From Bacillota bacterium (GTDB lineage: Bacteria; Bacillota; Clostridia; Peptostreptococcales; Anaerovoracaceae): a stretch of 64,000 bases of DNA. Location of the stretch: contig JAAWDM010000055.1 in assembly GCA_022793795.1 (NCBI GenBank), positions 1 to 64,000 on the forward strand. The letters run 5' to 3'. Positions 17,416-26,156 of this stretch are shown one piece after another. Numbering within the stretch: position 1 is the first letter of the stretch; every line of letters starts with the position of its first letter. The position numbers were made by a program, and so were the translations under genes. The notes under the pieces were generated by a model. The model was not told the origin of the DNA. It searched no databases and worked only from the letters and a program-made list of their open reading frames with translations.

Positions 17416-18234
17416 CTACAACTTTATCAACTGGTACAAATCCCGCCGTCTAGCTGACAAGAGCGGAAGCTGATTTCTGATTCTTTCCGTCTCTTCCAGG
17501 TCAATATCGTTGATAATGATACCTTCCTGCTCGTCCATCTCTTCAATCACGTCGCCCCATGGAGAAACCAGAAGGGTATGTCCCCATGCATGGTAGGACG
17601 CCTCCATATCCCGCGCCGGAGAAGTTCCCGCTACGAAGCACTGGTTGTCTACAGCCCGCCCCCGGAACATAACCTCCCAATGGGCCGGTCCGGTGGTCAG
17701 GTTAAATGCGGCCGGTATCAAAATCAACTTGGCCCCTTCTAATACCATGAGCCTTGCCAGTTCCGGAAAACGAAAATCAAAGCAGATACACAGTCCTATC
17801 TTTCCAAACTCTGTATCAAACACAGTACACCAGTCTCCCGCTGTTAGGGTATCCGATTCTTTAAAACGCTGACCGCCCTTTACATCAATATCGAAGAGAT
17901 GCACCTTTCTGTGCTTGCCGATTTGCTTTCCCTGTCGATCAAAAACATAGGCTGTGTTATAAACTTTGCCGTCTTCTGTGGTCTCTGGCACAGAGCCTGC
18001 CGATAGATAAATTCCATATCTACGTGCCGACTCACTGAGTCGCTGCCAGATTTCCCCGCCTTCAGGCTCCCCGTAAACGGGGAAATTCGGCGTTTCGTAG
18101 GGACAGCAAAACATCTCTCCCAAGCATACCAAATCCACGCCCTGACCGCTGATTTTTTCAAGATTCTTTTCCAGCTCTGTTAAATTCTGTTCTTTATACT
18201 GGTAAACCCTGGTCTGCATCTGTGCAATTCTCAT
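17416..18234 (-). CDS. carbon-nitrogen hydrolase (nitrilase superfamily, omega-amidase-like)
   Basis: A 272-aa amidohydrolase. The Glu-Lys-Cys triad is visible as CLGEMF, HRKVHLFD and GLCICFDFRFPEL. Length and the FDFRFPEL context resemble Nit2/omega-amidases that hydrolyse 2-oxoglutaramate or 2-oxosuccinamate. Exact substrate is not determined. AAGGAG precedes the ATG. Confidence 0.88.
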   Translation of the reverse strand: MRIAQMQTRVYQYKEQNLTELEKNLEKISGQGVDLVCLGEMFCCPYETPNFPVYGEPEGGEIWQRLSESARRYGIYLSAGSVPETTEDGKVYNTAYVFDRQGKQIGKHRKVHLFDIDVKGGQRFKESDTLTAGDWCTVFDTEFGKIGLCICFDFRFPELARLMVLEGAKLILIPAAFNLTTGPAHWEVMFRGRAVDNQCFVAGTSPARDMEASYHAWGHTLLVSPWGDVIEEMDEQEGIIINDIDLEETERIRNQLPLLSARRRDLYQLIKL

Positions 18235-18288
18235 GATGGCTCTACTCCTTTCTCCATACTGGGCTGACGCTCTCTGACGTCCTTAGAA

Positions 18289-18333
18289 AAAAACTGCCCT
18301 CTGGCGATTTCTCGCTAGTCCGTGGCAGTTTTT
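18289..18333 (-). terminator. terminator of the gmk-rpoZ operon
   Basis: A 10-bp outer stem (AAAAACTGCC / GGCAGTTTTT) encloses a small GCGA-GAAA-TCGC hairpin with a GNRA loop, and is followed on the minus strand by a T run. It lies just downstream of rpoZ. Confidence 0.85.
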
Positions 18334-18354
18334 ATTTCATTCCTTTGTAGTTTA

Positions 18355-18552
18355 TTAGTTTGCATCTCTAGTATAGGTAATCAAGTCTTCTGCAATCTCG
18401 TTTGCCGCGATGGAAACCGGTTTATCAATGCCTGCAGCCGTAAGAATCGGCTTGCCGTCGATGATGTCTCTGGCTCTCTTGGCAGCTAGGATTACGATGG
18501 TGTATCTGCTGTCCGCTTTCTTTCTAATTTCATTAATCGATGGATATAACAT
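18355..18552 (-). CDS. rpoZ: RNA polymerase omega subunit
   Basis: A 65-aa protein with the omega core (RYTIVILAAKRARDI) and the end of the conserved helix (AANEIAEDLI). Omega assists RNA polymerase assembly. Its ATG overlaps the gmk stop by 1 nt (TAATG), so translation is coupled. Gene order gmk-rpoZ is standard in Firmicutes. Confidence 0.95.
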   Translation of the reverse strand: MLYPSINEIRKKADSRYTIVILAAKRARDIIDGKPILTAAGIDKPVSIAANEIAEDLITYTRDAN

Positions 18553-19175
18553 TATACTTCCTCCTTATATTTAGAGATCAGTTCCTCTGCAGTAAAGGTC
18601 ACCTTGGAATGTTCCGCGATGGTGATGGCTTTCACCCTGGCAACCGCTTCTTCCAACTTTCCATTTACAACACAATAGTCGTACTTATCGATGTAGGAAA
18701 GCTCCTTCAAGGTTTCCCCAAGACGCATCTCAATGGCCTCCGCCGTTTCGGTTCCCCGACCGGTTAGCCGCTTTCTAAGTTCTGCCATGGATGGAGGCAG
18801 AATAAAGATGAACACGCCGTCAGGATAATTTTCTTTCACTTTCAGCGCACCCTGCATATCGATTTCCAGAATCACGTCGATGCCTGCCGCCAGCTTTTCG
18901 ATAACCGGCTCTTTGGGCGTGCCGTAATAGTTGCCGTAAACCTCCGCATACTCTAAAAAGCCGCCTGCATCTATTTTGCGTAGAAATTCCTCCTTAGTTG
19001 CAAAATAGTAACTGACACCGTCGGTCTCTCCGACTCTCGGATTTCTTGTGGTCATGGAAATGGAAAGCTCCACCTGGGTCTGAGCAAGCAGCTCCTTGCA
19101 GATGGTGCCTTTTCCTGCCCCCGACGGACCAGACAGTATGAATAGTTTGCCTGCGTGTTTATCTTCTGGATTCAT
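18552..19175 (-). CDS. gmk: guanylate kinase
   Basis: A 207-aa enzyme converting GMP and ATP to GDP and ADP. P-loop LSGPSGAGKGT, the GMP-binding STMTTRNPR-like segment SMTTRNPRVGETDGVSYYF, and the lid IFILPPSMAELRKRLTGRGT are all present. The ATG at 19175 follows AGGAG by 6 nt and gives the usual length; the longer frame to 19253 has no such site. Confidence 0.97.
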   Translation of the reverse strand: MNPEDKHAGKLFILSGPSGAGKGTICKELLAQTQVELSISMTTRNPRVGETDGVSYYFATKEEFLRKIDAGGFLEYAEVYGNYYGTPKEPVIEKLAAGIDVILEIDMQGALKVKENYPDGVFIFILPPSMAELRKRLTGRGTETAEAIEMRLGETLKELSYIDKYDYCVVNGKLEEAVARVKAITIAEHSKVTFTAEELISKYKEEV

Positions 19176-19231
19176 TCTAAACTCCTGCATCATCTCGCCC
19201 GCCCCTATGGGAAGGCATGTTTGGAATTTAT

Positions 19232-19260
19232 ATTGTATCACTTTTTGGAACATTTTGCAA
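19232..19260 (-). promoter_or_regulatory. gmk-rpoZ promoter
   Basis: On the minus strand TTGCAA (19255-19260) and TACAAT (19232-19237) are separated by 17 bp. This gives gmk-rpoZ its own promoter even though yicC lies upstream on the same strand. Confidence 0.8.
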
Positions 19261-19471
19261 GGGGCAAGTTTTTGGGTCCCCTTTTATCTCTACCTATTCA
19301 TGTCATACTGGGTAATTGTATGATAAATTGAAATCATAACTTGGCATCGTGCTGTTTATTCTAGCGTTGACGCTAATGATCAAAGGCCACGACTATTCAG
19401 GGAGGGATGTTGACACATCCGACTTAAACCCGTATTTTGGACAATGTTTATACATTCTTTTTTTTGTCTCT
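19261..19471. other. non-coding gap between the gmk promoter and a small membrane protein gene
   Basis: No gene is supported here. The only structure I see is a GGATGT-TGAC-ACATCC dyad at 19402-19417, which resembles the repeated word of the array at 61.4-61.7 kb. Confidence 0.4.
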
Positions 19472-19810
19472 TTATCCAATTCTAATATTCACTGGACCTA
19501 TCGTAAGATTTCCTCCTCCTTCCACTGTATACCATCTGTCTTTCTCCAGCTTTATCTTTTCTGATAGGCCAGATGTAATATAACCTATCGTATATCTTTC
19601 CCCTGTCTCAGTATCAGTAAACACTACGTCTGTATCACAATCGCCACTTACTTTTACAGTCCCAAACAGCGGCTGTATTTGCTCTGCCTTTATTGTTGTT
19701 CCGTGGTTTTCTGCAAGTGTGAATGTATATGTCTTTTGAATGCCATTATAACAAAGAATTGCAGCCATAAATATCACTATGAAACATAAAATAAACCATT
19801 TCCTTTTCAT
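19472..19810 (-). CDS. small membrane-anchored/secreted hypothetical protein
   Basis: A 112-aa protein with a basic N-terminus and one hydrophobic segment (residues 5-22), then a soluble beta-rich domain of ~85 residues. It resembles a signal anchor plus a small outside domain. I do not recognise a family. AGAGGAG precedes the ATG. It sits between the TraX-like and gmk genes. Confidence 0.65.
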   Translation of the reverse strand: MKRKWFILCFIVIFMAAILCYNGIQKTYTFTLAENHGTTIKAEQIQPLFGTVKVSGDCDTDVVFTDTETGERYTIGYITSGLSEKIKLEKDRWYTVEGGGNLTIGPVNIRIG

Positions 19811-19910
19811 AAAAAACTCCTCTCAATTCCCCATTTATCAGAATATTTCAAAACTGGCAGCCCTGTTTTTTGCCCTCATTCCTGTCACTGTTAATAGGCA
19901 GGGACCTCCA

Positions 19911-20642
19911 TTATGCCAGCAAAATTCCCCGCAGGATCACCAGGATGGTAATGTGCAGCGGATAGAAGGCGTAGCAAAACAGCTGAAATCCTTTATTATG
20001 ATAGCCCTGCTCTCCACGATAAAGCCAAATGGGAATCAAGGCCAGCAGCGCCAATCCCTGCTGCACCAGTGTAAACTCATGACCAAATAGAACGAACTCA
20101 TAACAATAGCCGCCCAAAAGTTCTACATGGAGTATATAGAGACACAAAATCTGCCATAAAAGACATTGCCAGTTCCGCTCTCTGAAAAAATAGAACACCA
20201 GTATGGTCAAAATTCCTTCGCCATAGTAATCCACCATGGTAAGGTACCCTATCACATATCCCAAAAGAACGGCAGCGCCAGAGACTGCAAGCCAGGCGAT
20301 GCGTCCGCGCGTTCTGGCCTTTTCTGCCGCGGCGATGAGCAACAGCCCAAGGAGCAGGGTCCACAGGATATTTTGATGATACGGATAGAGTAGGTTTTCT
20401 CCCGTCATCATGTTAAAGGGAATCTCTGAAACCACGGCGCAGATAAGAAGCCGCAGTATGTAACGCCTAAGGTCATGGGTGTGAAAATATCCTTCCACCG
20501 CCATAAATGCAAAAATCGGAAAGGCAATTCGCCCAACGCAGTTCATCCACTCCTGGGCCGGTAGCAATGTGGCCCACATGTGGTCGCAGAGCATCAGACC
20601 CATGGCTAGGATATGTAACTTGGCGGAGGTCATGGAAAACAT
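19911..20642 (-). CDS. TraX-like membrane protein
   Basis: A 243-aa polytopic protein with about seven hydrophobic segments. TraX features are LHILAMGLMLCDHM, GRIAFPIFAFMAVEGYFHT and a C-terminal FYPLHITIL. Plasmid TraX acetylates pilin; chromosomal clostridial homologues have no known role and may be acyltransferases. The start is uncertain: ATG 20642 is the first after the yicC stop and lacks a clear ribosome site. Loose coupling to yicC is possible because only 22 nt separate them. Confidence 0.8.
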   Translation of the reverse strand: MFSMTSAKLHILAMGLMLCDHMWATLLPAQEWMNCVGRIAFPIFAFMAVEGYFHTHDLRRYILRLLICAVVSEIPFNMMTGENLLYPYHQNILWTLLLGLLLIAAAEKARTRGRIAWLAVSGAAVLLGYVIGYLTMVDYYGEGILTILVFYFFRERNWQCLLWQILCLYILHVELLGGYCYEFVLFGHEFTLVQQGLALLALIPIWLYRGEQGYHNKGFQLFCYAFYPLHITILVILRGILLA

Positions 20643-20664
20643 ATTCTGATTCAAATTGCCTGAA

Positions 20665-21549
20665 TTACTCAATGTTTTGCACCTGTTCTCTAATCTTTTC
20701 AATTTCGCTCTTGATGTCCAGCATGTGGCCGGTGATGGTAATGTCGTTTGCTTTAGAACCAATGGTATTAGCTTCCCGATTCATTTCCTGCACCAAAAAG
20801 TCTAGTTTCTTGCCGTCAGGCTGGGTGCTGGCGGTGATGATTTCCTTCATCTGTATCAGATGACTATTGAGTCTGGTAATCTCCTCATCGATGGCACACT
20901 TATCGGCGAAAATAGCCGCCTCCACCAAAATCCTGTCTTCCGGCACCTGGACGCTGTTCCCAATCAGTTCTGTAATCCGCTCCCGTAATTTTTCCGTGTA
21001 AGCGATGGATACCTGAGGCGCACGCTGGGCAATTTTATCCAAAATACTCTTGATGTTTTCTCCCTTAGCAATCAAATCTTCGGCCAGCTTCTGACCTTCC
21101 ACTGCTCGCATTTGCTCCAGATTAGCTGCCGCTTCCGCTACTGGGATGAGAATGGCCTTAGTGATTTCCTCCTCATCCTCCACATCGGGAATGGCTTTCA
21201 TCACGTCAGGTAGGGACGCCAGATAAGACAGGGTGATGTCCCCTTCTACGTTGAATTTTTCTTTCAAAGCAGTGAGATTATCGTAATACTGCTGCGCTAA
21301 CATCTCGTTCAGTTTGATATTTACATCGTTTTCCGTAATGTTTTCTACGATAATAGAGGCGTCGATTTTACCGCGGCGGAGTTTTTCCTTGATGGCCGCC
21401 TTAATTTTGTCCTCTGCAAAACCATATCGTCTGGGCATTTTCACGCTGATATCGGAATACCGATGATTGACTGATTTAATCTCGACGATGATGTTTCTCT
21501 TTCCATCTGTATATTCGCTTCTGCCGAAGCCTGTCATGCTTTTGATCAT
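20665..21549 (-). CDS. yicC: YicC family endoribonuclease
   Basis: A 294-aa protein beginning MIKSMTGFGR and ending with the DUF1732 block (NREANTIGSKANDITITGHM and IKSEIEKIREQVQNIE). YicC proteins are stress-induced endoribonucleases. AGAGG precedes the ATG. yicC normally lies next to gmk; here two membrane protein genes separate them. Confidence 0.95.
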   Translation of the reverse strand: MIKSMTGFGRSEYTDGKRNIIVEIKSVNHRYSDISVKMPRRYGFAEDKIKAAIKEKLRRGKIDASIIVENITENDVNIKLNEMLAQQYYDNLTALKEKFNVEGDITLSYLASLPDVMKAIPDVEDEEEITKAILIPVAEAAANLEQMRAVEGQKLAEDLIAKGENIKSILDKIAQRAPQVSIAYTEKLRERITELIGNSVQVPEDRILVEAAIFADKCAIDEEITRLNSHLIQMKEIITASTQPDGKKLDFLVQEMNREANTIGSKANDITITGHMLDIKSEIEKIREQVQNIE

Positions 21550-21721
21550 ACCTATTTCCTCTTTTCTTTTTTAGTGTCGCTGTATGATTACCAGATTCAT
21601 TTTACATGAACCCTGGAAAAAAAGCAAGGGTTCCATGATTCATCATAAGTAAAAATTTTCCAATTTGTACTGAAAGCAGTGTTCTGACCTGCTATACTAC
21701 AGAGAGAAAGGAAGTGTATAC

Positions 21722-22412
21722 ATGAGAAATTTCAAAGCGCAGTTGTAGGCAGATATAAAATTTAGAGGAACTGCTGCTGACGGAGTATAAAAAGGAACTA
21801 AAAAAGCTGCCCGAAGGTCATCTCTCCTATTATGAAAAAAAGGCGCCGCTATTATAATTGGGTGAGCGTTAAGGTAGAAAAGACCACAGGACAACGTATC
21901 AACCTTATAACGCAGAGAATATCCTCCAATCCCTTGGCGAGCCCTATCGTTTTATCCCTCTTCCCAGACAGTTCAATTTATCCATGGACGATCTGCAAAA
22001 ATTGGCGTTAAAAGCTGCTGTTTATCCAGAAAACCTGACCCAGCCTACCTTGGCTCCATTCTGTGTCCGCAGCAAATCCGAAGCCATCATTGTCAATGCT
22101 TTAGACAGCCGAAACATTCCCTTCGTCTTATGAGCAGCCGCTGACTCTCCAAAAGGAAAATGGGGAATCTGTTATTTTGCGGCCTGATTTCGTAATTCAC
22201 CTGCCAGATGGCAGGTGAATTATCTGGGAACATTTGGGTCTGCTCGGTGACGACCGATATTTAGAAAAGCTAATGTGGAAGCTGAAGCTTTATCATCAAA
22301 ACGGTTATATCATTGAAAAACCCCTTTTTTTCACAGCGGACGATAACAATGGTCGTCTGGATATGGTGTCCGTCATGCATCTAATCGATAGAATATGCAG
22401 TCTCTGAGGCAG
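21722..22412 (+). pseudogene. decayed gene of a clostridial endonuclease-like hypothetical family
   Basis: Translated pieces line up in order but in several frames with internal stops: TEYKKELKKLPEGHLSYYEK, RRYYNWVSVKVEKTTGQR, RSKSEAIIVNALDSRNIPF, RPDFVIHLPDGR-stop-IIWEHLG, and KLKLYHQNGYIIEKPLFFT. The combination of RSKSE, PDF and YWEHLG-like motifs recalls a family common in Lachnospiraceae-type genomes whose fold looks nuclease-like. At least two stops and several frameshifts make it non-functional. Confidence 0.75.
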
Positions 22413-22525
22413 CTCCCATGCTGTTTCATTGGCGCAATGTGATGAACTTGTGAAGAAACTCGAAGAAACACCTGTGTTTTTGCAAAAAGGCCGAATTATG
22501 CCGGAGACCATATTGTCGCTTACCA

Positions 22526-22554
22526 TTGTGACAAGCCTCCATCTGTGGTATACT
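22526..22554 (+). promoter_or_regulatory. promoter of the aminotransferase gene
   Basis: TTGTGA (22526-22531) and TATACT (22549-22554) are 17 bp apart, 32 bp upstream of the ATG. Confidence 0.75.
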
Positions 22555-22586
22555 GTTTTCATATTTAGTAGCAGGAGGTATTCATC

Positions 22587-23780
22587 ATGATCAATCAAAC
22601 AATGGAGCAACTGGGCAGCAGTCCGTCGGTCATCAGAGAGCTGTTTGCTTACGGCTTAACTCAGGCGAAAATCGTCGGCCCGGAAAATGTGTTCGACTAT
22701 ACCCTAGGTAATCCCAGTATTCCGGCTCCGACTAAAGTCAATCAGGCTATCTGTGATATTTTAACAGATACGGACTCCATCGCTGTTCACGGATATTCCA
22801 TGGCAGGTGGCTTTGATACCACCAGAACTGCCATTGCAGATAATCTCAACCGCCGTTTTGGTACCTCCGTCACGGCCCAAAATCTGTTCATTACCTGCGG
22901 TGCGGCTCCTGCACTGATTTCCGTCATCAAAGCGCTGTCCGCGGAACCAGGACAAAGTGAAATCATGGCAGTGGCTCCATATTTCCCAGAGTATAGGCCA
23001 TTTGTAGAAAATAACGGCTGCAAATTGGTAGTGATTCCGGCTGACTGTCAAAACTTTCAAATTGACTTAAAGGAAGTTGAGGCCAGACTCACCATTGATA
23101 CCCAAGCCATTATCATCAATTCCCCAAACAATCCGTCCGGCGTGGTCTATACAGAGGAAACATTGAAATCTTTGGCTGAAATTTTGACAACAAAAGCCCA
23201 GGTATATGGCCATCCAATTTATATTATCGCCGACGAACCTTATCGGGAGCTTACCTATGGCAATGTCAAGGCGCCGTTTATTCCAACCATCTATGATAAC
23301 ACCATCGTCTGTTATTCCTGGTCTAAGAGTCTTTCTCTGCCAGGTGAGCGAATCGGCTATGTCCTGGTACCGGATAGCTGTGAAAACGCCAAGGCCCTTT
23401 ATAACGGCGTGGCTGGAGCAGCCCGCGCCGGCGGTCATGTGTGCGCGCCGACTCTGCTTCAAAAGGTCATCGAGCGGTGTGTAGATGAAATGCCAGATTT
23501 ACAGGCCTATGATGAAAATCGCATCCTGCTCTACGATTCCCTCACCCAGATGGGTTACCACTGCGCCAAGCCAGACGGCGCTTTCTACCTTTTCGTTAAA
23601 GCGCCTAATGGAGATGGACGCGCCTTTTCTGAAACGGCTAAAATGAAATATAACCTGCTGGTAGTTCCCGGCGAGGAATTTGAATGTCCAGGATATCTTC
23701 GAGTCTCCTACTGTGTTTCCAACGATATGATCCGGCGAAGCCTGCCAGCCTTTCAGAAGCTGATAGATACCCTCGGTTGA
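22587..23780 (+). CDS. PLP-dependent aminotransferase
   Basis: A 397-aa class I/II aminotransferase. The PLP lysine is in SWSKSLSLPGERIGY, with NSPNNPSG and ADEPYRE upstream. It differs clearly from the aminotransferase at 4.3-5.4 kb. Substrate is unknown; clostridial relatives are often annotated as aspartate or alanine transaminases. AGGAGG precedes the ATG. It is monocistronic by position. Confidence 0.93.
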   Translation: MINQTMEQLGSSPSVIRELFAYGLTQAKIVGPENVFDYTLGNPSIPAPTKVNQAICDILTDTDSIAVHGYSMAGGFDTTRTAIADNLNRRFGTSVTAQNLFITCGAAPALISVIKALSAEPGQSEIMAVAPYFPEYRPFVENNGCKLVVIPADCQNFQIDLKEVEARLTIDTQAIIINSPNNPSGVVYTEETLKSLAEILTTKAQVYGHPIYIIADEPYRELTYGNVKAPFIPTIYDNTIVCYSWSKSLSLPGERIGYVLVPDSCENAKALYNGVAGAARAGGHVCAPTLLQKVIERCVDEMPDLQAYDENRILLYDSLTQMGYHCAKPDGAFYLFVKAPNGDGRAFSETAKMKYNLLVVPGEEFECPGYLRVSYCVSNDMIRRSLPAFQKLIDTLG

Positions 23781-23811
23781 TATAGCCAGTCTGTTAAATC
23801 GAAATTTTTCT

Positions 23812-24792
23812 ATGGTGTACACTATGAAGAAGAAAAAAAGAGTTATGAAAATAATTTTTGTTGTGATTGTTACAGCGCTTATCTTGCTGCTTATCACATA
23901 CATCAATCATCAAATCCATTTAAAAGGGGAATCTAAATTGCTTTTGCCATTAGGACAGATGGTTGAAGTTGACGGGCACAATATGAGTATCTATATTGAA
24001 GGAACTGGCGATACAACACTTGTTTTTATGTCAGGTGGAGGTACTTGTTCCCCTATCTTGGATTTCAAATCACTCTATTCTCTTTTAAGTGATAAATATC
24101 GGATTGCAGTTGTAGAGAAATTTGGATACGGTTTCAGCGATGTTGTCGATAAAGGCAGAGACATTGATTCTATACTCGAAGATACAAGAACTGCTCTTGC
24201 TGCCGCAGGATTAAATGCACCCTATGTTCTTTGTCCTCACTCTATGTCAGGACTTGAAGCCTTATATTGGGCGCAGAAATATCCTAATGAGGTATCTGCA
24301 ATTATTGGACTTGATATGGCGGTGCCAGAGTATTATGACAGCATGAACATAAATATAGCGCTTATGCATATTGGAAGCTGGGCAGCGAATGTAGGCGTCA
24401 CTCGTTTTATACCAGCCATTTCGGATAGTGACGCTATAAAGTACGGCACATTGTCAGATGATGAAAAAGAAATCTATAGAGCCGTTTTTTACAGTCGCAC
24501 AGGAACTGTAACAATGATAAACGAAGCTGAACAGGTAAAGGAAAACGCTAAAAAAGTGAGCAGTATGGGGGTTCCACAGCTTCCAATACTATTTTTTATT
24601 TCAGACGGTTCCGGTGGAACTGGCTTTGATAAAGAAACATGGAGGAAAATCTCAATAAAATATATATCACAGGTTGATGAGGGGGAATATATAGAATTAA
24701 ACTGCCCCCATTATATTCACGATTATGAGTACAAAACAATAAGTAAAAGCATCGTTGCGTTCCTATTAGACAGGCAGCCCCATGAACGATGA
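23812..24792 (+). CDS. membrane-anchored alpha/beta hydrolase
   Basis: A 326-aa protein with a basic N-terminus and one membrane helix (~residues 12-31), then an alpha/beta hydrolase fold. The nucleophile elbow is CPHSMSGLEA, not the usual GHSMGG. A late His is in NCPHYIHDYE. No good ribosome site precedes 23812; an ATG at 23824 is equally possible. Base composition is more A/T-rich than the neighbours, which suggests recent acquisition. Confidence 0.8.
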   Translation: MVYTMKKKKRVMKIIFVVIVTALILLLITYINHQIHLKGESKLLLPLGQMVEVDGHNMSIYIEGTGDTTLVFMSGGGTCSPILDFKSLYSLLSDKYRIAVVEKFGYGFSDVVDKGRDIDSILEDTRTALAAAGLNAPYVLCPHSMSGLEALYWAQKYPNEVSAIIGLDMAVPEYYDSMNINIALMHIGSWAANVGVTRFIPAISDSDAIKYGTLSDDEKEIYRAVFYSRTGTVTMINEAEQVKENAKKVSSMGVPQLPILFFISDGSGGTGFDKETWRKISIKYISQVDEGEYIELNCPHYIHDYEYKTISKSIVAFLLDRQPHER

Positions 24793-24804
24793 TTCCTTCG
24801 TTCA
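24783..24804. terminator. weak hairpin between convergent genes
   Basis: TGAACGA and TCGTTCA form a 7-bp stem with an 8-nt loop at the end of the hydrolase gene. There is no clear T run, so terminator function is uncertain. Confidence 0.3.
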
Positions 24805-24836
24805 CAGGGCAGCCTCCTCGTTTCATATTATATCCA

Positions 24837-25937
24837 CTATTTTCTCACATCAGCCATGTAGCACAGACGGAAGGTTCCGTTGAGCGCTGCCAGTTCTTCA
24901 ATCAACCTGGCATCAGACTTAGCTGCTCCGCTCAGAGTATTCTCCGGTGCAAGCAGACCGAACAATGAAGACAGATCCCGGCTGACTACCGGAATAAATT
25001 CCTCCACCGAGCAATCTCCTAAATCATAGGTATCCTGCATATCAGCAATCGCCTCTTCATAAGTACCGATTTCATCAATTAAACCATTTTTCAGCGCCTG
25101 GTTAGCCGTGTAGATTCTACCGTCAGCAAGCCGTCTGACTTCCTTCTCCTTCATACCACGGCCATCGGCCACGATACCTACAAACTGGTCATAAGCATCA
25201 TCCACCAAACTTTGGAAAATCTCCCTCTGCTCCGCTGTCATCGGCTCCATATTGCTGCCCATGGCCTTATTGGCGCCAGAAGTGATGGTGGTAGTCTTAA
25301 TACCCAGCTTTTCCAGAAGGCCACTGACATCCATCATGGTTCCCATGGTCACGCCGATGGAGCCAGTCCAGCAGTTTCTGTTAGCCATAATCTTATCGCA
25401 GGAAGCAGAAATATAGTAACCGCCGGAAGTGGCCTGCGACTGCATAGCAGAATAAACTGGCCTTCCCGTATTTTCCTGATATTCCTTTATCTTTAGATAT
25501 AACTCATCGGAAGCATAGACACTGCCGCCCGGCGTATTGACATGCAAAATCATGCCTTTATTATTACTGTCGTCCATCATGGCGTCGATAGCGTTGAGCA
25601 GATACTGATGATTATAAGTGCCTACTCCTGATTCGCTGATTTCGCCGTTGATATAAATCGTCCCGATATAGTCATAACCAAAATCCACAACCACACTATC
25701 GTCTAGCGGCGCCGATAAACTGTCGGTGAACCGATCCACCGTGCGATTGCAGCCTACAGTAAGAAAAATCACGCATACCACGATTCCTATAAAAATCAGC
25801 AGCCCCTTTACCCAGCCTGGCATTTTCTTTTTTTGATTGAGTACCACTGTCTGACGGTATGGCTGTTTGGGCATTTCCTGCTGCCATTCCGGCCGTTCCT
25901 CTTGTGTCCGCCGATGTTCGTTATCATACTGATCCAA
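24837..25937 (-). CDS. sppA: signal peptide peptidase SppA (S49 family)
   Basis: A 366-aa membrane serine protease that degrades cleaved signal peptides. An N-terminal membrane helix (~residues 43-65) is followed by the S49 domain. The catalytic Ser is in ATSGGYYIS and the Lys in TSGANKAMGS. The TTG at 25937 is used because AGGAGG lies 8 nt upstream; the open frame upstream to 26051 reads through the promoter region and is unlikely to be translated. Confidence 0.92.
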   Translation of the reverse strand: MDQYDNEHRRTQEERPEWQQEMPKQPYRQTVVLNQKKKMPGWVKGLLIFIGIVVCVIFLTVGCNRTVDRFTDSLSAPLDDSVVVDFGYDYIGTIYINGEISESGVGTYNHQYLLNAIDAMMDDSNNKGMILHVNTPGGSVYASDELYLKIKEYQENTGRPVYSAMQSQATSGGYYISASCDKIMANRNCWTGSIGVTMGTMMDVSGLLEKLGIKTTTITSGANKAMGSNMEPMTAEQREIFQSLVDDAYDQFVGIVADGRGMKEKEVRRLADGRIYTANQALKNGLIDEIGTYEEAIADMQDTYDLGDCSVEEFIPVVSRDLSSLFGLLAPENTLSGAAKSDARLIEELAALNGTFRLCYMADVRK

Positions 25938-25969
25938 AACCCTATCCTCCTCTTTCCATTTCTTTTTGT

Positions 25970-25978
25970 ATTGTAGCA
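25970..25978 (-). promoter_or_regulatory. extended -10 promoter of sppA
   Basis: On the minus strand TGCTACAAT forms an extended -10 element; the -35 is weak. It lies about 32 bp before the TTG start. Confidence 0.55.
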
Positions 25979-26058
25979 CGATTTTCGGATATCTGCCACA
26001 TGGAAACGTGAAAAGTAAAAGAAAATATTTCCTATTATCATATATTATCAAAAAACTG

Positions 26059-26088
26059 TTGACAATGTATTATTACATATAGTACACT
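26059..26088 (+). promoter_or_regulatory. promoter and operator of the GntR-ABC operon
   Basis: TTGACA (26059-26064) and TACACT (26083-26088) are 18 bp apart. Between them lies a dyad, TGTATTA-N7-TAGTACA (26066-26086), with one mismatch between 7-bp arms. This fits the operators of YtrA-type GntR repressors, so the operon is probably autorepressed. Confidence 0.75.
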
Positions 26089-26156
26089 TAAAATACAAAA
26101 GGGATGTTACCATATCAATTATCACGATTTATAAAAATGAAAGAAAGGAAAAGGCC

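Noticed and set aside
25938..26051. N-terminal extension of SppA to 26051
   Set aside because: It would include the promoter and ribosome site; the TTG at 25937 has AGGAGG at correct distance.
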